Shown here in pieces: positions 1-8,449 of a stretch of DNA of 41,341 bases; positions within the stretch are counted from its first letter, which is position 1, and every line of letters begins with the position of its first letter. The notes under the pieces were generated by a model, which was not told the origin of the DNA, did no database searches, and saw only the letters and a program-made list of their open reading frames with translations. The DNA comes from Propionibacteriales bacterium. Its GTDB lineage: Bacteria > Actinomycetota > Actinomycetes > Propionibacteriales > Nocardioidaceae. The position numbers and the translations under genes were made by a program. The DNA is taken from NCBI GenBank assembly GCA_009377795.1, contig WHTJ01000035.1:1-41341 (forward strand), written 5' to 3'.

Positions 1-2
1 GT

Positions 3-86
3 GTCCGAGGGGGGACTTGAACCCCCACCCCCTTTACGGGGACTAGCACCTCAAGCTAGCGCGTCTACCTATTCCGCCACCCGGAC
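3..86 (-). tRNA. tRNA-Leu (anticodon GAG)
   Basis: Read on the minus strand, the first and last seven bases (GTCCGGG and CTCGGAC) pair as an acceptor stem with one G-T pair. The anticodon arm CTAGC-TTGAGGT-GCTAG gives anticodon GAG, which reads CUC leucine codons. A long variable arm (TCCCC/GGGG) makes it a class II tRNA, and GGTTCAAGTC is the T-arm loop. No CCA is encoded in the two bases visible after the acceptor stem. A GGCC-GAAA-GGCC mini-hairpin lies just upstream of its 5' end (about 92-105). Confidence 0.95.
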
Positions 87-172
87 GAGGTGCGGCCTTT
101 CGGCCGGAGTGCGCGGGTAACTGTAACAAACCCGCACGGGTGCCCGGCCACCCAACAAGGCAGGATGGGCCC

Positions 173-1501
173 ATGACCGAGGGTACGCCAGCACGCACTC
201 ACGATCCGGCCGCCGAGGTCGTGCAGATCTGCTCCGACCTGATCCGCATCGACACCTCCAACTACGGCCCCGAGGACGGCCCGGGCGAGCGGAAGGCGGC
301 CGAGCACGTGGCCGCGCTGCTCGACGAGGTCGGCATCGAGTCCCGGGTCTTCGAGTCCGAGCCACGGCGCACGACGATGGTCGCCCGGTGGGGGGAGACC
401 GAGGCCAATCGACACCGCGACCCGCTTCTGGTCCACGGCCACCTGGACGTCGTACCCGCGCAGGCGGCGGACTGGCAGGTCGACCCGTTCGCCGGCGAGG
501 TCCGCGACGGGTACCTGTGGGGCCGCGGCGCGGTGGATATGAAGGACCTCGACGCGATGGTCCTGTCCGTCGTACGCGCCCGCGCCCGCGAGAATGCCGC
601 GCCGAGTCGGCCCATCACGCTGTGCTTCACCGCGGACGAGGAGGCGGGCGCGGTCAAGGGTGCGCACTGGCTGGTCGACCACCACCCGGACCTGGTCGCG
701 GACTGTACAGAGAGCGTCGGCGAGGTCGGCGGGTTCAGCGTCACGATCAAGGACCGCCGGATCTACCTGATCGAGACCGCCGAGAAGGGCATGGCCTGGA
801 TGAAGCTGACCGCGCGCGGCAACGCCGGGCACGGGTCGATGCGGCATCTCGACAACGCCGTCACCGCGGTCAGCGAAGCGGTGGCCCGGATCGGCGGCCA
901 CGACTGGCCGGTCCGGGTACGCCCGGCGATGGCCGAGCTGTTGCAGGTGGTGGCCGAGATCGTGGGGGAGACGTACGACGAGCAGGACCCCACCCCGCTG
1001 ATCCGGCACTTCGGCGCGGCCGCCCGGATGTTGGACGCGGTCGTCCGCAACACCGCGAACCCCACGATGCTCGAGGCGGGCTACAAGGTGAACGTCGTAC
1101 CGGGTGAGGCGTCGGCGTACGTCGACGGCCGGGTCATCCCCGGGCTGGAGGAGGAGTTCCTCTCCGCGATCGACGAGCTGCTCGGCGACCGCGTCACCCG
1201 CGAGATCGTGCATCGCGACGTCCCGCTGGAGACGTCGTTCGACGGCCCGGTCGTGGACGCGATCCGCGAGTCCCTGGTCGCCGAGGACCCGGGCGCGCTC
1301 GTGGCGCCGTACCTCATGAGCGGAGGCACGGACGCGAAGGCCTGGACCCGCCTCGGTATCCGCAACTTCGGGTTCACCCCGCTGCGCCTGCCGACCGATC
1401 TCGACTTCACCGCGCTGTTCCACGGGGTCGACGAGCGGGTGCCGGTCGACGCCCTGGAGTTCGGGGCGCGGGTCTTCGATCGGTTCCTCGACCTCGCCTG
1501 A
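173..1501 (+). CDS. M20 family metallopeptidase (dipeptidase/deacylase-like)
   Basis: This 442-residue protein is a zinc-dependent peptidase or amidohydrolase of the M20/M25/M40 family, probably cytoplasmic. The HGHLD motif supplies His90 and Asp92, GRGAVDMKD supplies the bridging Asp122, and TADEEAG supplies the general base Glu156 and metal ligand Glu157. A later MSGGTDAK segment matches the C-terminal metal-binding region. I chose the ATG at 173 over an in-frame GTG at 140 because CAGGAT lies exactly six bases before it, the same -10-like spacing as at many other starts here, and because the family normally begins close to this point. The substrate cannot be read from the sequence; peptides or N-acyl amino acids are typical. 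It converges with the DUF5703 gene. Confidence 0.9.
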   Translation: MTEGTPARTHDPAAEVVQICSDLIRIDTSNYGPEDGPGERKAAEHVAALLDEVGIESRVFESEPRRTTMVARWGETEANRHRDPLLVHGHLDVVPAQAADWQVDPFAGEVRDGYLWGRGAVDMKDLDAMVLSVVRARARENAAPSRPITLCFTADEEAGAVKGAHWLVDHHPDLVADCTESVGEVGGFSVTIKDRRIYLIETAEKGMAWMKLTARGNAGHGSMRHLDNAVTAVSEAVARIGGHDWPVRVRPAMAELLQVVAEIVGETYDEQDPTPLIRHFGAAARMLDAVVRNTANPTMLEAGYKVNVVPGEASAYVDGRVIPGLEEEFLSAIDELLGDRVTREIVHRDVPLETSFDGPVVDAIRESLVAEDPGALVAPYLMSGGTDAKAWTRLGIRNFGFTPLRLPTDLDFTALFHGVDERVPVDALEFGARVFDRFLDLA

Positions 1502-1518
1502 CTCGTTCGGGTCCGCTC

Positions 1519-1607
1519 CCAGCGTGGCGCGTTCTGGCGGGCGAGTCGGACGTACGACGACCATTTCGCGCCACGCAATGTGCGGCCGCGACCAAAACGC
1601 GCCACGC
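1519..1607. repeat. Intergenic inverted repeat, GTGGCGC/GCGCCAC family (copy 1)
   Basis: The motif CCAGCGTGGCGCG (1519-1531) is followed by two inverted copies CGCGCCACGC at 1567-1576 and 1598-1607. It lies between the convergent M20 peptidase and DUF5703 genes, so it could form a transcription-terminating hairpin. The same 13-base sequence recurs at 23189 with an inverted partner. No transposase is nearby. Confidence 0.6.
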
Positions 1608-1635
1608 GACGTAGAACCCTGGGAGGGGCGCCGAA

Positions 1636-1818
1636 TCAGAGGGTCGAGCGGACCCGGATGATGCGACGGCGGAGTATGACCCTGCGAGTGCCGTCGGCGA
1701 ACAGCCGCAGCCGGTCGAGCTCCCACCCGCCGTACTCCGCCTGATCGGTGAGCAGTTGGCGCACCGCGGACCGTCCCACCGACCGCGGGATGAAGATCTT
1801 GCGGAACTCGAAGTCCAT
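1636..1818 (-). CDS. DUF5703 family small protein
   Basis: This 60-residue basic protein begins MDFEFRKIFIPR and contains QAEYGGWELDRLRLF and a terminal RRRIIRVRSTL. That pattern matches the actinobacterial DUF5703 family, which often sits beside an aldo/keto reductase and uppP, as here. No enzyme motif, signal peptide or membrane segment is visible and the function is unknown. It starts eight bases after the stop of the aldo/keto reductase and is probably co-transcribed with it. The only nearby Shine-Dalgarno-like sequence is weak, so translation may depend on coupling. Confidence 0.8.
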   Translation of the reverse strand: MDFEFRKIFIPRSVGRSAVRQLLTDQAEYGGWELDRLRLFADGTRRVILRRRIIRVRSTL

Positions 1819-1826
1819 CGCCAGCT

Positions 1827-2837
1827 CTACATGCCTCGGAGATCCGGGTCGGGGTCGGCGTCGGGCTCGTCTGCGTCGTCGCCGTCCAGGTCGCCGGCGG
1901 ATACGTCGTCCAGCGCCGTACGGATCTCCTGCGGCAGGTCGACCTCCTCGGCGGACAGCGCTCCACGCAGCTGTGCCGCGGTTCGGGCCCCCAGCAACGC
2001 GGCGGAGACCCCAGGCCGGTCTCGCAGCCAGGCCAGCGACACCTCGACCGGCGACAGGGCGAGCCCGTCGGCCGCCTTGCACACCGCCTCGACGATGCCT
2101 GCGGCGCGCTCGTCGAGATACGGCGCCACGAACGCCTCCAGGTGCGGGGTCGCGGCCCGCGAGTCCGCGGGCATACCGGTGCGGTACTTGCCGGTGAGCA
2201 CCCCCCGGCCGAGCGGCGACCAGGCGAGTATGCCGAGGCCCAGCGCCAGCGCCGCCGGCACGACCTCGTGCTCGATCTCACGGTTCAGCAGGGAGTACTC
2301 CACCTGCGTGGACGCCAACCGGGCCCGCCCCGGCCAGGCGCGCTGCCAGGTGGCCGCCTGCGCGGTCTGCCACCCGGAGTAGTTGGACACCCCGACGTAG
2401 TGGGCCCGCCCGGAGTGCACCGCGGCGTCGAGGGCCGAGAGCGTCTCCTCCAGCGGTACGCCGTCACTCCAGAACTCGACCTGCCACAGGTCGACCGAGT
2501 CGACGCCCATCCGGTCCAGCGAGCCGTCCAGGGCGCGCAGCAGCGCACCCCGGGAGGTGTCCCGCACGCGCCGCTTGTCGCCGTCGCCGGAACCCGCCTT
2601 GGTGGCGATCACGACGTCGTCGCGGTCCACGGTGTCGCGCAGCAGCTCTCCGATGAGCCCCTCGCTGGCGCCGTCGCCGTAGGAGGCGGAGGTGTCCAGC
2701 AGCGTGCCCCCGGCGTCCACGAAGGCGGTGAGCTGGTCGCGGGCGTCGTACTCGTCGGTGTCCCGCCCCCACGACCACGTGCCGAGGCCGAACCTCGAAA
2801 CCTGGAGCCCGGTCGCACCGAGCGGACGACGTTGCAT
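1827..2837 (-). CDS. Aldo/keto reductase family protein with Glu at the catalytic His position
   Basis: This 336-residue (beta/alpha)8 oxidoreductase has a full-length AKR domain. The usual tetrad is Asp-Tyr-Lys-His, and I find Asp48 and Tyr53 (DTSASYGDG) and Lys80 (ATKAG). Where families carry His after the Q-[IVL] of 'DLxQ[IVL]H', this protein reads DLWQVEFW, giving Glu121. The C-terminal LGARTAAQL and nearby residues fit NADPH binding. The start ATG at 2837 has TAGCCT seven bases upstream, suggesting a leaderless transcript. It is divergent from uppP, with only 53 bp between starts. The substrate is unknown; the His-to-Glu change could alter the reaction type (see findings). Confidence 0.88.
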   Translation of the reverse strand: MQRRPLGATGLQVSRFGLGTWSWGRDTDEYDARDQLTAFVDAGGTLLDTSASYGDGASEGLIGELLRDTVDRDDVVIATKAGSGDGDKRRVRDTSRGALLRALDGSLDRMGVDSVDLWQVEFWSDGVPLEETLSALDAAVHSGRAHYVGVSNYSGWQTAQAATWQRAWPGRARLASTQVEYSLLNREIEHEVVPAALALGLGILAWSPLGRGVLTGKYRTGMPADSRAATPHLEAFVAPYLDERAAGIVEAVCKAADGLALSPVEVSLAWLRDRPGVSAALLGARTAAQLRGALSAEEVDLPQEIRTALDDVSAGDLDGDDADEPDADPDPDLRGM

Positions 2838-2844
2838 GGTTCAG

Positions 2845-2882
2845 AGGCTAGTCGAGTTGGCGGCCGCCCGGGCGTATAGGCT
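2845..2882. promoter_or_regulatory. Divergent -10 hexamers for the aldo/keto reductase and uppP
   Basis: TAGCCT on the minus strand (2845-2850) lies seven bases before the reductase ATG, and TAGGCT on the plus strand (2877-2882) lies eight bases before the uppP GTG. Neither start has a convincing Shine-Dalgarno sequence. The arrangement fits two divergent leaderless promoters within a 53-bp gap; this is inference from spacing. Confidence 0.5.
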
Positions 2883-2890
2883 CGCCCGCC

Positions 2891-3712
2891 GTGGAGTGGT
2901 TCAAGGCGATCTTCCTCGGGATCCTGCAAGGGCTGACCGAGTTCCTGCCCATCTCCAGCAGCGCGCACCTTCGGATCTTTCCGGAGTACTTCGGCTGGAA
3001 CGATCCCGGTGCGGCGTTCACCGCCGTGGTGCAGATCGGCACCGAGACCGCGGTGCTGCTGTACTTCCGGCGGGACATCTGGCGGATCGGCTCCACCTGG
3101 TGCCGCGCGCTGTTCAACCGCGAGCTGCGCGGCCACCAGGACACCAGGATGGGCTGGTTCATCATCGTCGGCTCGATCCCGATCGTGGTCCTCGGGGTGA
3201 CGTTCAAGGAGACCATCGAGCGGGACTTCCGGAACCTATGGGCGATCGGTACGACGCTGGTGGTGCTCGGCGTCGTACTCGGCGTCGCGGACCGGGTCGG
3301 GCGCAAGGTCCGCCCGATCGAGATGCTCAACCTGCGCCACGCCGTGATCCTGGGGCTGGCTCAGGCCGCGGCCCTGGTGCCCGGGGTTTCGCGATCCGGG
3401 GCGACGATCAGCATGGGGTTGTTTCTGGGGTACGACCGGTATGCGGCGACGAGGTACGCGTTCCTGCTGGCGATCCCTGCGGTCGTCGGCGCCGGGCTGT
3501 TCGAGCTCCGGGAGATCCCCGGTGGCCACAACGAGTACGGACCGGTCCCGACGCTGGTCGCGACGGTGGTGGCTTTCGTCTTCGGGTACGCCGCGATCGC
3601 CTGGCTCCTGCGCTACATCACCACGCACGCGTACACGCCGTTCGTGCTATACCGGATCCTCCTCGGCGGCTTGACCCTCGGACTGCTCACCGCCGGCGTC
3701 ATCTCCGCCTGA
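2891..3712 (+). CDS. uppP: Undecaprenyl-diphosphatase
   Basis: UppP (BacA family) is a polytopic membrane phosphatase that dephosphorylates undecaprenyl diphosphate, recycling the lipid carrier for peptidoglycan synthesis and giving some bacitracin resistance. The 273-residue protein has both signature segments: LQGLTEFLPISSSAHL (residues 12-27, with Glu17 and the Ser cluster) and PGVSRSGATIS (164-174, with Arg168). Several hydrophobic helices follow, and the length is typical. It starts with GTG directly after a -10-like TAGGCT. Its last 66 bases overlap the 3' end of the convergent dinB gene. Confidence 0.96.
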   Translation: MEWFKAIFLGILQGLTEFLPISSSAHLRIFPEYFGWNDPGAAFTAVVQIGTETAVLLYFRRDIWRIGSTWCRALFNRELRGHQDTRMGWFIIVGSIPIVVLGVTFKETIERDFRNLWAIGTTLVVLGVVLGVADRVGRKVRPIEMLNLRHAVILGLAQAAALVPGVSRSGATISMGLFLGYDRYAATRYAFLLAIPAVVGAGLFELREIPGGHNEYGPVPTLVATVVAFVFGYAAIAWLLRYITTHAYTPFVLYRILLGGLTLGLLTAGVISA

Positions 3713-4810
3713 CAGGACGCTTCGCGGCCTGCCCGACCCCGCGGGGGGACGCTGCTCGCCTTCGGCCGGTCGCGGGTCCTCAAGCTCGGCGCGGACTCCG
3801 AGCAGGCGCACGGCCCGGTGGTCCTCGAAGCGGCCCAATGCGGTGACCGCACCGGCCTCGACCTCCGCCGGGTCGAGAGTGGGCGCGGCCAGCGTGACGC
3901 TGCGGGTGTAGGTCTGGAACGGCACGAAGCGCACCTTGAGCCCGACCTGCACCACGGGCCGTCCCTCGGCCGAGACGTCGTCCATGACCCGATGCACCAG
4001 CCGGCGTACCTCTTCTTGGACCCGGCTCCAGTCGGTGAGGTCCTGCTGGAAGGTGGTCTCCCGGCTGCGGGACCGCGCGACGTACGGCGAGCCCACCACC
4101 GGGCTGTTGTCCACGCCGCGAGCGAGCCGTCGGTACCACGGACCCATCACGGGCCCGAGCTCGCCGGCCAGCCGGGCGGCATCGGCGGCCGCGAGCTCAC
4201 CGACGGTGGTGAACCCGAGCGCGGCGAGCCGTTTCGCGGTCTTGCGACCGATGCCCCACAGCGCATCGGTCGGCCGGTCGTCCATCACCTGATGCCAGTT
4301 GGCCGCCGTGAGCGAGAACGTCCCGGCCGGCTTGCCGAACTCGGTGGCGATCTTGGCGCGCAGCTTGTTGTCGCCGATGCCGACCGAGCAGTGCAGCCTG
4401 GTCCGGTCGAGGACGGCGGCCTGGACGACGCGGGCGAACCGCTCGGGATCGTCCCCCTGCTCGGTCAGCTCCATGAATGCCTCGTCCCATCCGAGCACCT
4501 CCACCACGACTCCCGGGAACGACCGGAGGGTGGCCATCACCTGTGCGGAGGCGGCCTCGTACGCCGGCGCGTCGACCGGCAGGAACACCGCGTCCGGGCA
4601 TCGGCGGGCGGCGGTACGCATGGGCGTGCCGGAGCGGACGCCGAACTCACGGGCCTCGTAGGACGCCGTCGACACCACCCCGCGTTTGGTGGGGTCGCCG
4701 TCACCGCCGACCACGACCGGCCGGCCGCGTAGCTCCGGCCGGCGGAGCACCTCGACGGCGGCGACGAACTGGTCGAGATCGACGTGCAGGACCCAACGCC
4801 GAGTCGCCAC
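3647..4810 (-). CDS. dinB: Y-family DNA polymerase IV (DinB type) lacking an aromatic steric gate
   Basis: This is a 387-residue translesion polymerase. The N-terminal catalytic motif HVDLDQFVAAVE holds the metal-binding Asp11. YEAREFGVRSGTPMRTA is the fingers region, and LGWDEAFMEL carries the second acidic pair. A helix-hairpin-helix (LWGIGRKTAKRLAALGFTTV) and a little-finger domain (RSRSRETTF) follow. The residue equivalent to E. coli Phe13, the usual steric gate, is Val16. No clear beta-clamp-binding peptide is visible in the Pro/Glu/Gly-rich tail. I prefer the GTG at 4810 because it gives the standard N-terminus and has CAGACT six bases upstream; a longer form could start at GTG 4876. 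It overlaps uppP tail to tail. Confidence 0.9.
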   Translation of the reverse strand: MATRRWVLHVDLDQFVAAVEVLRRPELRGRPVVVGGDGDPTKRGVVSTASYEAREFGVRSGTPMRTAARRCPDAVFLPVDAPAYEAASAQVMATLRSFPGVVVEVLGWDEAFMELTEQGDDPERFARVVQAAVLDRTRLHCSVGIGDNKLRAKIATEFGKPAGTFSLTAANWHQVMDDRPTDALWGIGRKTAKRLAALGFTTVGELAAADAARLAGELGPVMGPWYRRLARGVDNSPVVGSPYVARSRSRETTFQQDLTDWSRVQEEVRRLVHRVMDDVSAEGRPVVQVGLKVRFVPFQTYTRSVTLAAPTLDPAEVEAGAVTALGRFEDHRAVRLLGVRAELEDPRPAEGEQRPPAGSGRPRSVLSGGDDAGGEQSEGQAAEEDPV

Positions 4811-4892
4811 GGCACCAGTCTGGCCCACGCCACCGACACCGGGCGACGCTCGCGACGGCCGAGGATTACTGGACACGCCCTAGGCTGGCCCG

Positions 4893-5615
4893 ATGGCGAT
4901 CGCGCTCCTTGTCCGACATGGCCGAACGACGGCCAACGCGAACGGGCTGCTGGCCGGGCGCAGCCCCGGCGTCCATCTCGACGAGACCGGGCAGGCGCAG
5001 GCCCGCGAGCTCGCCGAACGCATCGGCGTGGTCCCGATCAGCCGGTTCGTCACCAGCCCGCTCGTCCGGTGCCGGGAGACCGCGGCCGCGCTCGCCGGCC
5101 ACCAGGCGTCGAAGGCGGGCAAGGACGCGGTGTCGGTGGACTCGCGGCTCACCGAATGCGGTTACGGCTCCTGGACCGGCCGGCCCTTGAAGGAGCTGGC
5201 CAAGCAGCCACTGTGGAAGCAGATCCAGGCCCAGCCCTCGTCGGTGACGTTCCCCGACGGGGAGTCGATGCGGGCCATGCAGGCCCGGGCGGTCAAGGCG
5301 GTGCGCGGGATCGACGCCGAGGTCGAGGCCGCCGACGGCCCGGACGCGGTGTGGGTCGTCGTCAGCCACGCGGACGTGATCAAGTCCGTGCTGGCCGACG
5401 CGCTGGGGATGCATCTCGACCAGTTCCAGAGGATCGCGGTCGACCCGGCGTCGGTGTCCGTGGTGCGCTACACGCCCGTCCGGTCCTTCGTCCTGCGGAT
5501 GAACGATCTCGGATCGGATCTCCGCGGGCTGCGTCCGCCTAAACGCCGGCGTCGACGGGCGAGCAGCGATGCGGTGGTCGGTGGCGGTGCGGGTCCGGAT
5601 CGCCGTACGGGATGA
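4893..5615 (+). CDS. Histidine phosphatase family protein (MSMEG_4193 type)
   Basis: This 240-residue protein belongs to the phosphoglycerate-mutase-like superfamily. LLVRHGRTTANANG carries the catalytic His9 of the RHG motif, TSPLVRCRETA is the second arginine motif, and VVVSHADVIK supplies the second catalytic His. The pattern matches the actinobacterial MSMEG_4193 family, often annotated as a putative phosphomutase; its substrate is unknown. The basic C-terminal tail (PPKRRRRRASSD) is probably disordered. TAGGCT lies six bases before the ATG. In many actinomycetes this gene precedes DUF3090 and an SCO1664-type gene, as here, suggesting a shared but undefined role. Confidence 0.9.
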   Translation: MAIALLVRHGRTTANANGLLAGRSPGVHLDETGQAQARELAERIGVVPISRFVTSPLVRCRETAAALAGHQASKAGKDAVSVDSRLTECGYGSWTGRPLKELAKQPLWKQIQAQPSSVTFPDGESMRAMQARAVKAVRGIDAEVEAADGPDAVWVVVSHADVIKSVLADALGMHLDQFQRIAVDPASVSVVRYTPVRSFVLRMNDLGSDLRGLRPPKRRRRRASSDAVVGGGAGPDRRTG

Positions 5616-5683
5616 CCGGATCGTCGTACGGGATGAAGGGGATGGGCGCACCGGTGCCACCACCCACCCCATAGGCTCGGGAC

Positions 5684-6307
5684 ATGCCAGTCCTCCATCT
5701 CTACAACCCCCCAGAGCGCTTCGTCGCAGGCACGGTCGGTGAACCCGGCCACCGGACCTTCTTCCTGCAGGCCCGGTCGGGCGCGCGGGTCACCAGCGTG
5801 GTCCTGGAGAAGGAGCAGGTCGCCGCGATGGCGGAGCGCGTCGACGCGATGCTCGACGAGGTGCTGCGCAACAGCGGCGGTGAGGCGCCGATCCCGGCGG
5901 TTGCCCCGGTCGAGCTGGATGACAGCGAACCGCTGGAGCAGCCGATCGACGAGGAGTTCCGGGTCGGCACGATCACGCTGTCGTGGGACGGCACCACCGA
6001 ACTGGTCGTGCTGGAGCTCTTCTCCGTCGTCGAGTCCGGCGAGGATCCGGAGGAGACCGGGGAGACCGGGGAGACCGGGGAGACCGGGGAGACCGGGGAG
6101 ACCGGGGAGACCGGGGAGGACGACGAGAACCTCGCCGACGAGGTACTCGAGGTCCGCCTGGGCGCCGGCGCGGCGCGCGCGTTCGCGAAGCGAGCGCAGT
6201 CCGTGGTGGCCGCGGGCCGGCCCTCCTGTCCGTTCTGCGGTAACCCGGTCGATCCGGAGGGGCACATCTGCCCGCGGGCCAACGGGTTCCGTCGCATCGG
6301 GCAATGA
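5684..6307 (+). CDS. DUF3090 family protein with an ETG tandem-repeat loop
   Basis: This 207-residue protein of unknown function begins MPVLHLYNPPERFVAGTVG, typical of DUF3090. The C-terminus carries a zinc-ribbon-like CPFCGNPVDPEGHIC motif. Between the conserved halves is an acidic loop made of seven exact ETG repeats. The start has TAGGCT six bases upstream. Its stop overlaps the ATG of the next gene (ATGA), so the two are translationally coupled. The family is usually encoded beside the histidine phosphatase and SCO1664-type genes and mshC. Confidence 0.9.
   Translation: MPVLHLYNPPERFVAGTVGEPGHRTFFLQARSGARVTSVVLEKEQVAAMAERVDAMLDEVLRNSGGEAPIPAVAPVELDDSEPLEQPIDEEFRVGTITLSWDGTTELVVLELFSVVESGEDPEETGETGETGETGETGETGETGEDDENLADEVLEVRLGAGAARAFAKRAQSVVAAGRPSCPFCGNPVDPEGHICPRANGFRRIGQ
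6052..6114 (+). repeat. Seven perfect 9-bp tandem repeats (GGAGACCGG) in the DUF3090 gene
   Basis: Seven consecutive exact copies of GGAGACCGG encode seven Glu-Thr-Gly units. The unit is a multiple of three, so copy-number change keeps the frame. Perfect identity at the DNA level indicates recent slippage or expansion. Confidence 0.95.
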
Positions 6308-7089
6308 CCGACGAGTCCCTCCGGCTGCTCCGGGAGGGTGAGCTCGCGATCGAAGGACGGTTGCTGAGCGCGTCGAACGCGACCTTCGTCGGCCGGCTCT
6401 CCCTGGACGGCGCGGAGTCGGCCTGCGTCTACAAGCCGGTGCGTGGTGAGCGCCCGCTGTGGGACTTCCCGGACGGCACGCTCGCCGGCCGGGAGCGGGC
6501 GGCGTACCTCCTGTCCGAGGCCTCCGGCGCCGGGCTGGTGCCGCCGACGATGCTCCGGGACGGGCCATTCGGCGACGGCATGTGCCAGCTGTGGATCGAG
6601 GAGGACACCGACCGGATGCTGGTCGACGTCGTACCGGAGGGGAAGATCCCGCCCGGATGGCGGCACATTCTGGACGCCGAGGACCACCGACGGCGCGCGG
6701 TGAGCCTGGTGCATGCCGAGCACGACGCCCTGCGGCGGATGGTGGTCCTCGACGCGATCATGAACAACGCGGACCGCAAGGGCGGACATGTTCTGGTCGA
6801 CCACGACGGACGGGTCTACGGGGTCGACCACGGCGTGTCCTTTCACGAGGAGCCGAAGCTCCGGACCGTGCTGTGGGGATGGGCGGGAGAGCGGCTTCCG
6901 GAGTCGTGCGTCGAGGTGGTGCGGAGGGTACGGCGCTGGCTGGACTCCGCCGATGCCGACGAGCTCGGGGAACTGCTGACGAAGGCGGAGATCGACGCCC
7001 TGCACGAACGGGCCGCGGCGATCCTGCGGTCGGATGAGTTCCCGCTGCCCAGGTCGGACTGGCGGGCGATCCCCTGGCCGGCGTTCTGA
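6304..7089 (+). CDS. SCO1664 family protein, PI3/4-kinase-like fold
   Basis: This 261-residue protein matches the actinobacterial SCO1664 family, which is distantly related to phosphatidylinositol 3/4-kinases. CVYKPVRGERPLWDFP resembles the ATP-binding lysine segment. LDAIMNNADRKGGHVL resembles the catalytic loop with Asp and Asn, and VYGVDHGVSFH resembles the metal-binding segment. Whether it phosphorylates a protein or a small molecule is not known. It starts inside the DUF3090 stop codon (ATGA overlap) and is followed after 54 bp by mshC, which has its own -10-like hexamer. Confidence 0.88.
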   Translation: MTDESLRLLREGELAIEGRLLSASNATFVGRLSLDGAESACVYKPVRGERPLWDFPDGTLAGRERAAYLLSEASGAGLVPPTMLRDGPFGDGMCQLWIEEDTDRMLVDVVPEGKIPPGWRHILDAEDHRRRAVSLVHAEHDALRRMVVLDAIMNNADRKGGHVLVDHDGRVYGVDHGVSFHEEPKLRTVLWGWAGERLPESCVEVVRRVRRWLDSADADELGELLTKAEIDALHERAAAILRSDEFPLPRSDWRAIPWPAF

Positions 7090-7143
7090 TCGGCTCGTGG
7101 GCACGGCGGTCTGTCCCGCGATCCGGATAGTTAGGCTCTGCGC

Positions 7144-8385
7144 ATGCGTGCATGGACTGCTCCCGAGGTGCCGGCGCTCACCGACAGGTTCGGGGCGGCA
7201 CCCGCGGTCGTCGTTCACGACACGTCCACCGGCCGGCAGGTCGAGACCCGTCCCTCGGGCACGGCACGCCTCTACGTGTGCGGGATCACGCCGTACGACG
7301 CCACGCACATCGGCCACGCGTCGACGTACCTCGCCTTCGACCTCCTCACCAGGGCATGGCGGGACGCCGGTCATGACGTCGTATACGTGCAGAACGTGAC
7401 CGACGTCGACGACCCGCTGCTCGAACGCGCGGCCGAGACCGGCGAGCCGTGGGACCGGCTCGCCGAGCGGGAGGTCGAGCTCTATCGCGACGACATGACC
7501 GCACTGCGGATGCTCCCTCCGGACCACTTCGTGGGTGCGGTCGAGGCGATGCCGCGGATCGTGGAGCTCATCGGCCGGCTTCGTACGGCCGGTGCGGCGT
7601 ACGACGTGGACGGTGATCTCTATTTTCCGATCTCCGCCGACTCGCGATTCGGCGACGTGTCGCACTACGACAGCGAGACCATGGCCGAGCTGTCCGTCGA
7701 GCGCGGGGGAGACCCCGACCGGAGTGGGAAGAAGGATCCGCTGGACGCCCTGCTCTGGAGATCGGAGCGCCCCGGCGAGCCGGGATGGGAAGCGCCGTGG
7801 GGGGTCGGCCGCCCGGGGTGGCATGTCGAATGCTCGGCGATCGCCCTGGAGCACCTGGGCATGACGTTCGACGTGCAGGGCGGCGGCAGCGACCTGATCT
7901 TCCCGCACCACGAGTTCAGCGCCTCGCACGCTCAGGCCGCGCACGGCACGGGGCCGTTCGCGCGGGCGTATGTGCATGCCGGCATGGTGAGCCTCGACGG
8001 CGAGAAGATGTCCAAGTCCCGCGGCAACCTGGTCTTCGTCTCCGGACTGCTGAAGGCGGGCGCCGATCCGATGGTGATCCGGCTCGCCCTGCTCGCGCAG
8101 CACTATCGCGAGGACTGGCCGTGGACCACCGAGGACCTCACCCGGGCGGAGCGACGCCTGGAGCGGTGGCGGGCGGCCGCGGCGCTGGAGACCGGGCCGG
8201 ATGCCTCCGGCCTGGTGGCCGGGGTCCGCAGCGCGCTGGCCCGCGACCTGGACGCGCCGGCCGCCTTGTCCGCGGTCGACGAGTGGGTGGACGAGGCCCT
8301 GAGCGGGACGGCCGCACGGCCCGACGCCGGGTCACCCGCGACGATGCGCGCGCTGTGCGACGCCCGGCTGGGCGTCGCGCTGTGA
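7144..8385 (+). CDS. mshC: L-cysteine:GlcN-Ins ligase (mycothiol synthesis)
   Basis: MshC joins cysteine to 1D-myo-inositol 2-amino-2-deoxy-alpha-D-glucopyranoside using ATP, the step before acetylation to mycothiol, the main actinobacterial thiol. The 413-residue protein is a class I cysteinyl-tRNA synthetase relative. [15 protein letters not shown] (Cys46, HIGH-like 55-58), Cys230 with the HH pair near 255 as zinc ligands, and KMSKS at 288-292 are all present. It lacks the tRNA-binding C-terminal domain of CysS, as expected for MshC. TAGGCT lies six bases before the ATG at 7144. The gene converges with the PAC2-family gene. Confidence 0.96.
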   Translation: MRAWTAPEVPALTDRFGAAPAVVVHDTSTGRQVETRPSGTARLYVCGITPYDATHIGHASTYLAFDLLTRAWRDAGHDVVYVQNVTDVDDPLLERAAETGEPWDRLAEREVELYRDDMTALRMLPPDHFVGAVEAMPRIVELIGRLRTAGAAYDVDGDLYFPISADSRFGDVSHYDSETMAELSVERGGDPDRSGKKDPLDALLWRSERPGEPGWEAPWGVGRPGWHVECSAIALEHLGMTFDVQGGGSDLIFPHHEFSASHAQAAHGTGPFARAYVHAGMVSLDGEKMSKSRGNLVFVSGLLKAGADPMVIRLALLAQHYREDWPWTTEDLTRAERRLERWRAAAALETGPDASGLVAGVRSALARDLDAPAALSAVDEWVDEALSGTAARPDAGSPATMRALCDARLGVAL

Positions 8386-8449
8386 CCACCGTGGTCTCGG
8401 CGCGGAGCCTCTCTCGTCGAGATCGCACCACTGGCCGACGGCCCGGCGT

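Noticed and set aside
5684-6307. Frameshift or assembly error at the ETG repeats
   Set aside because: The repeat unit is nine bases, the frame stays open, and the conserved C-terminal zinc-ribbon motif follows in frame.
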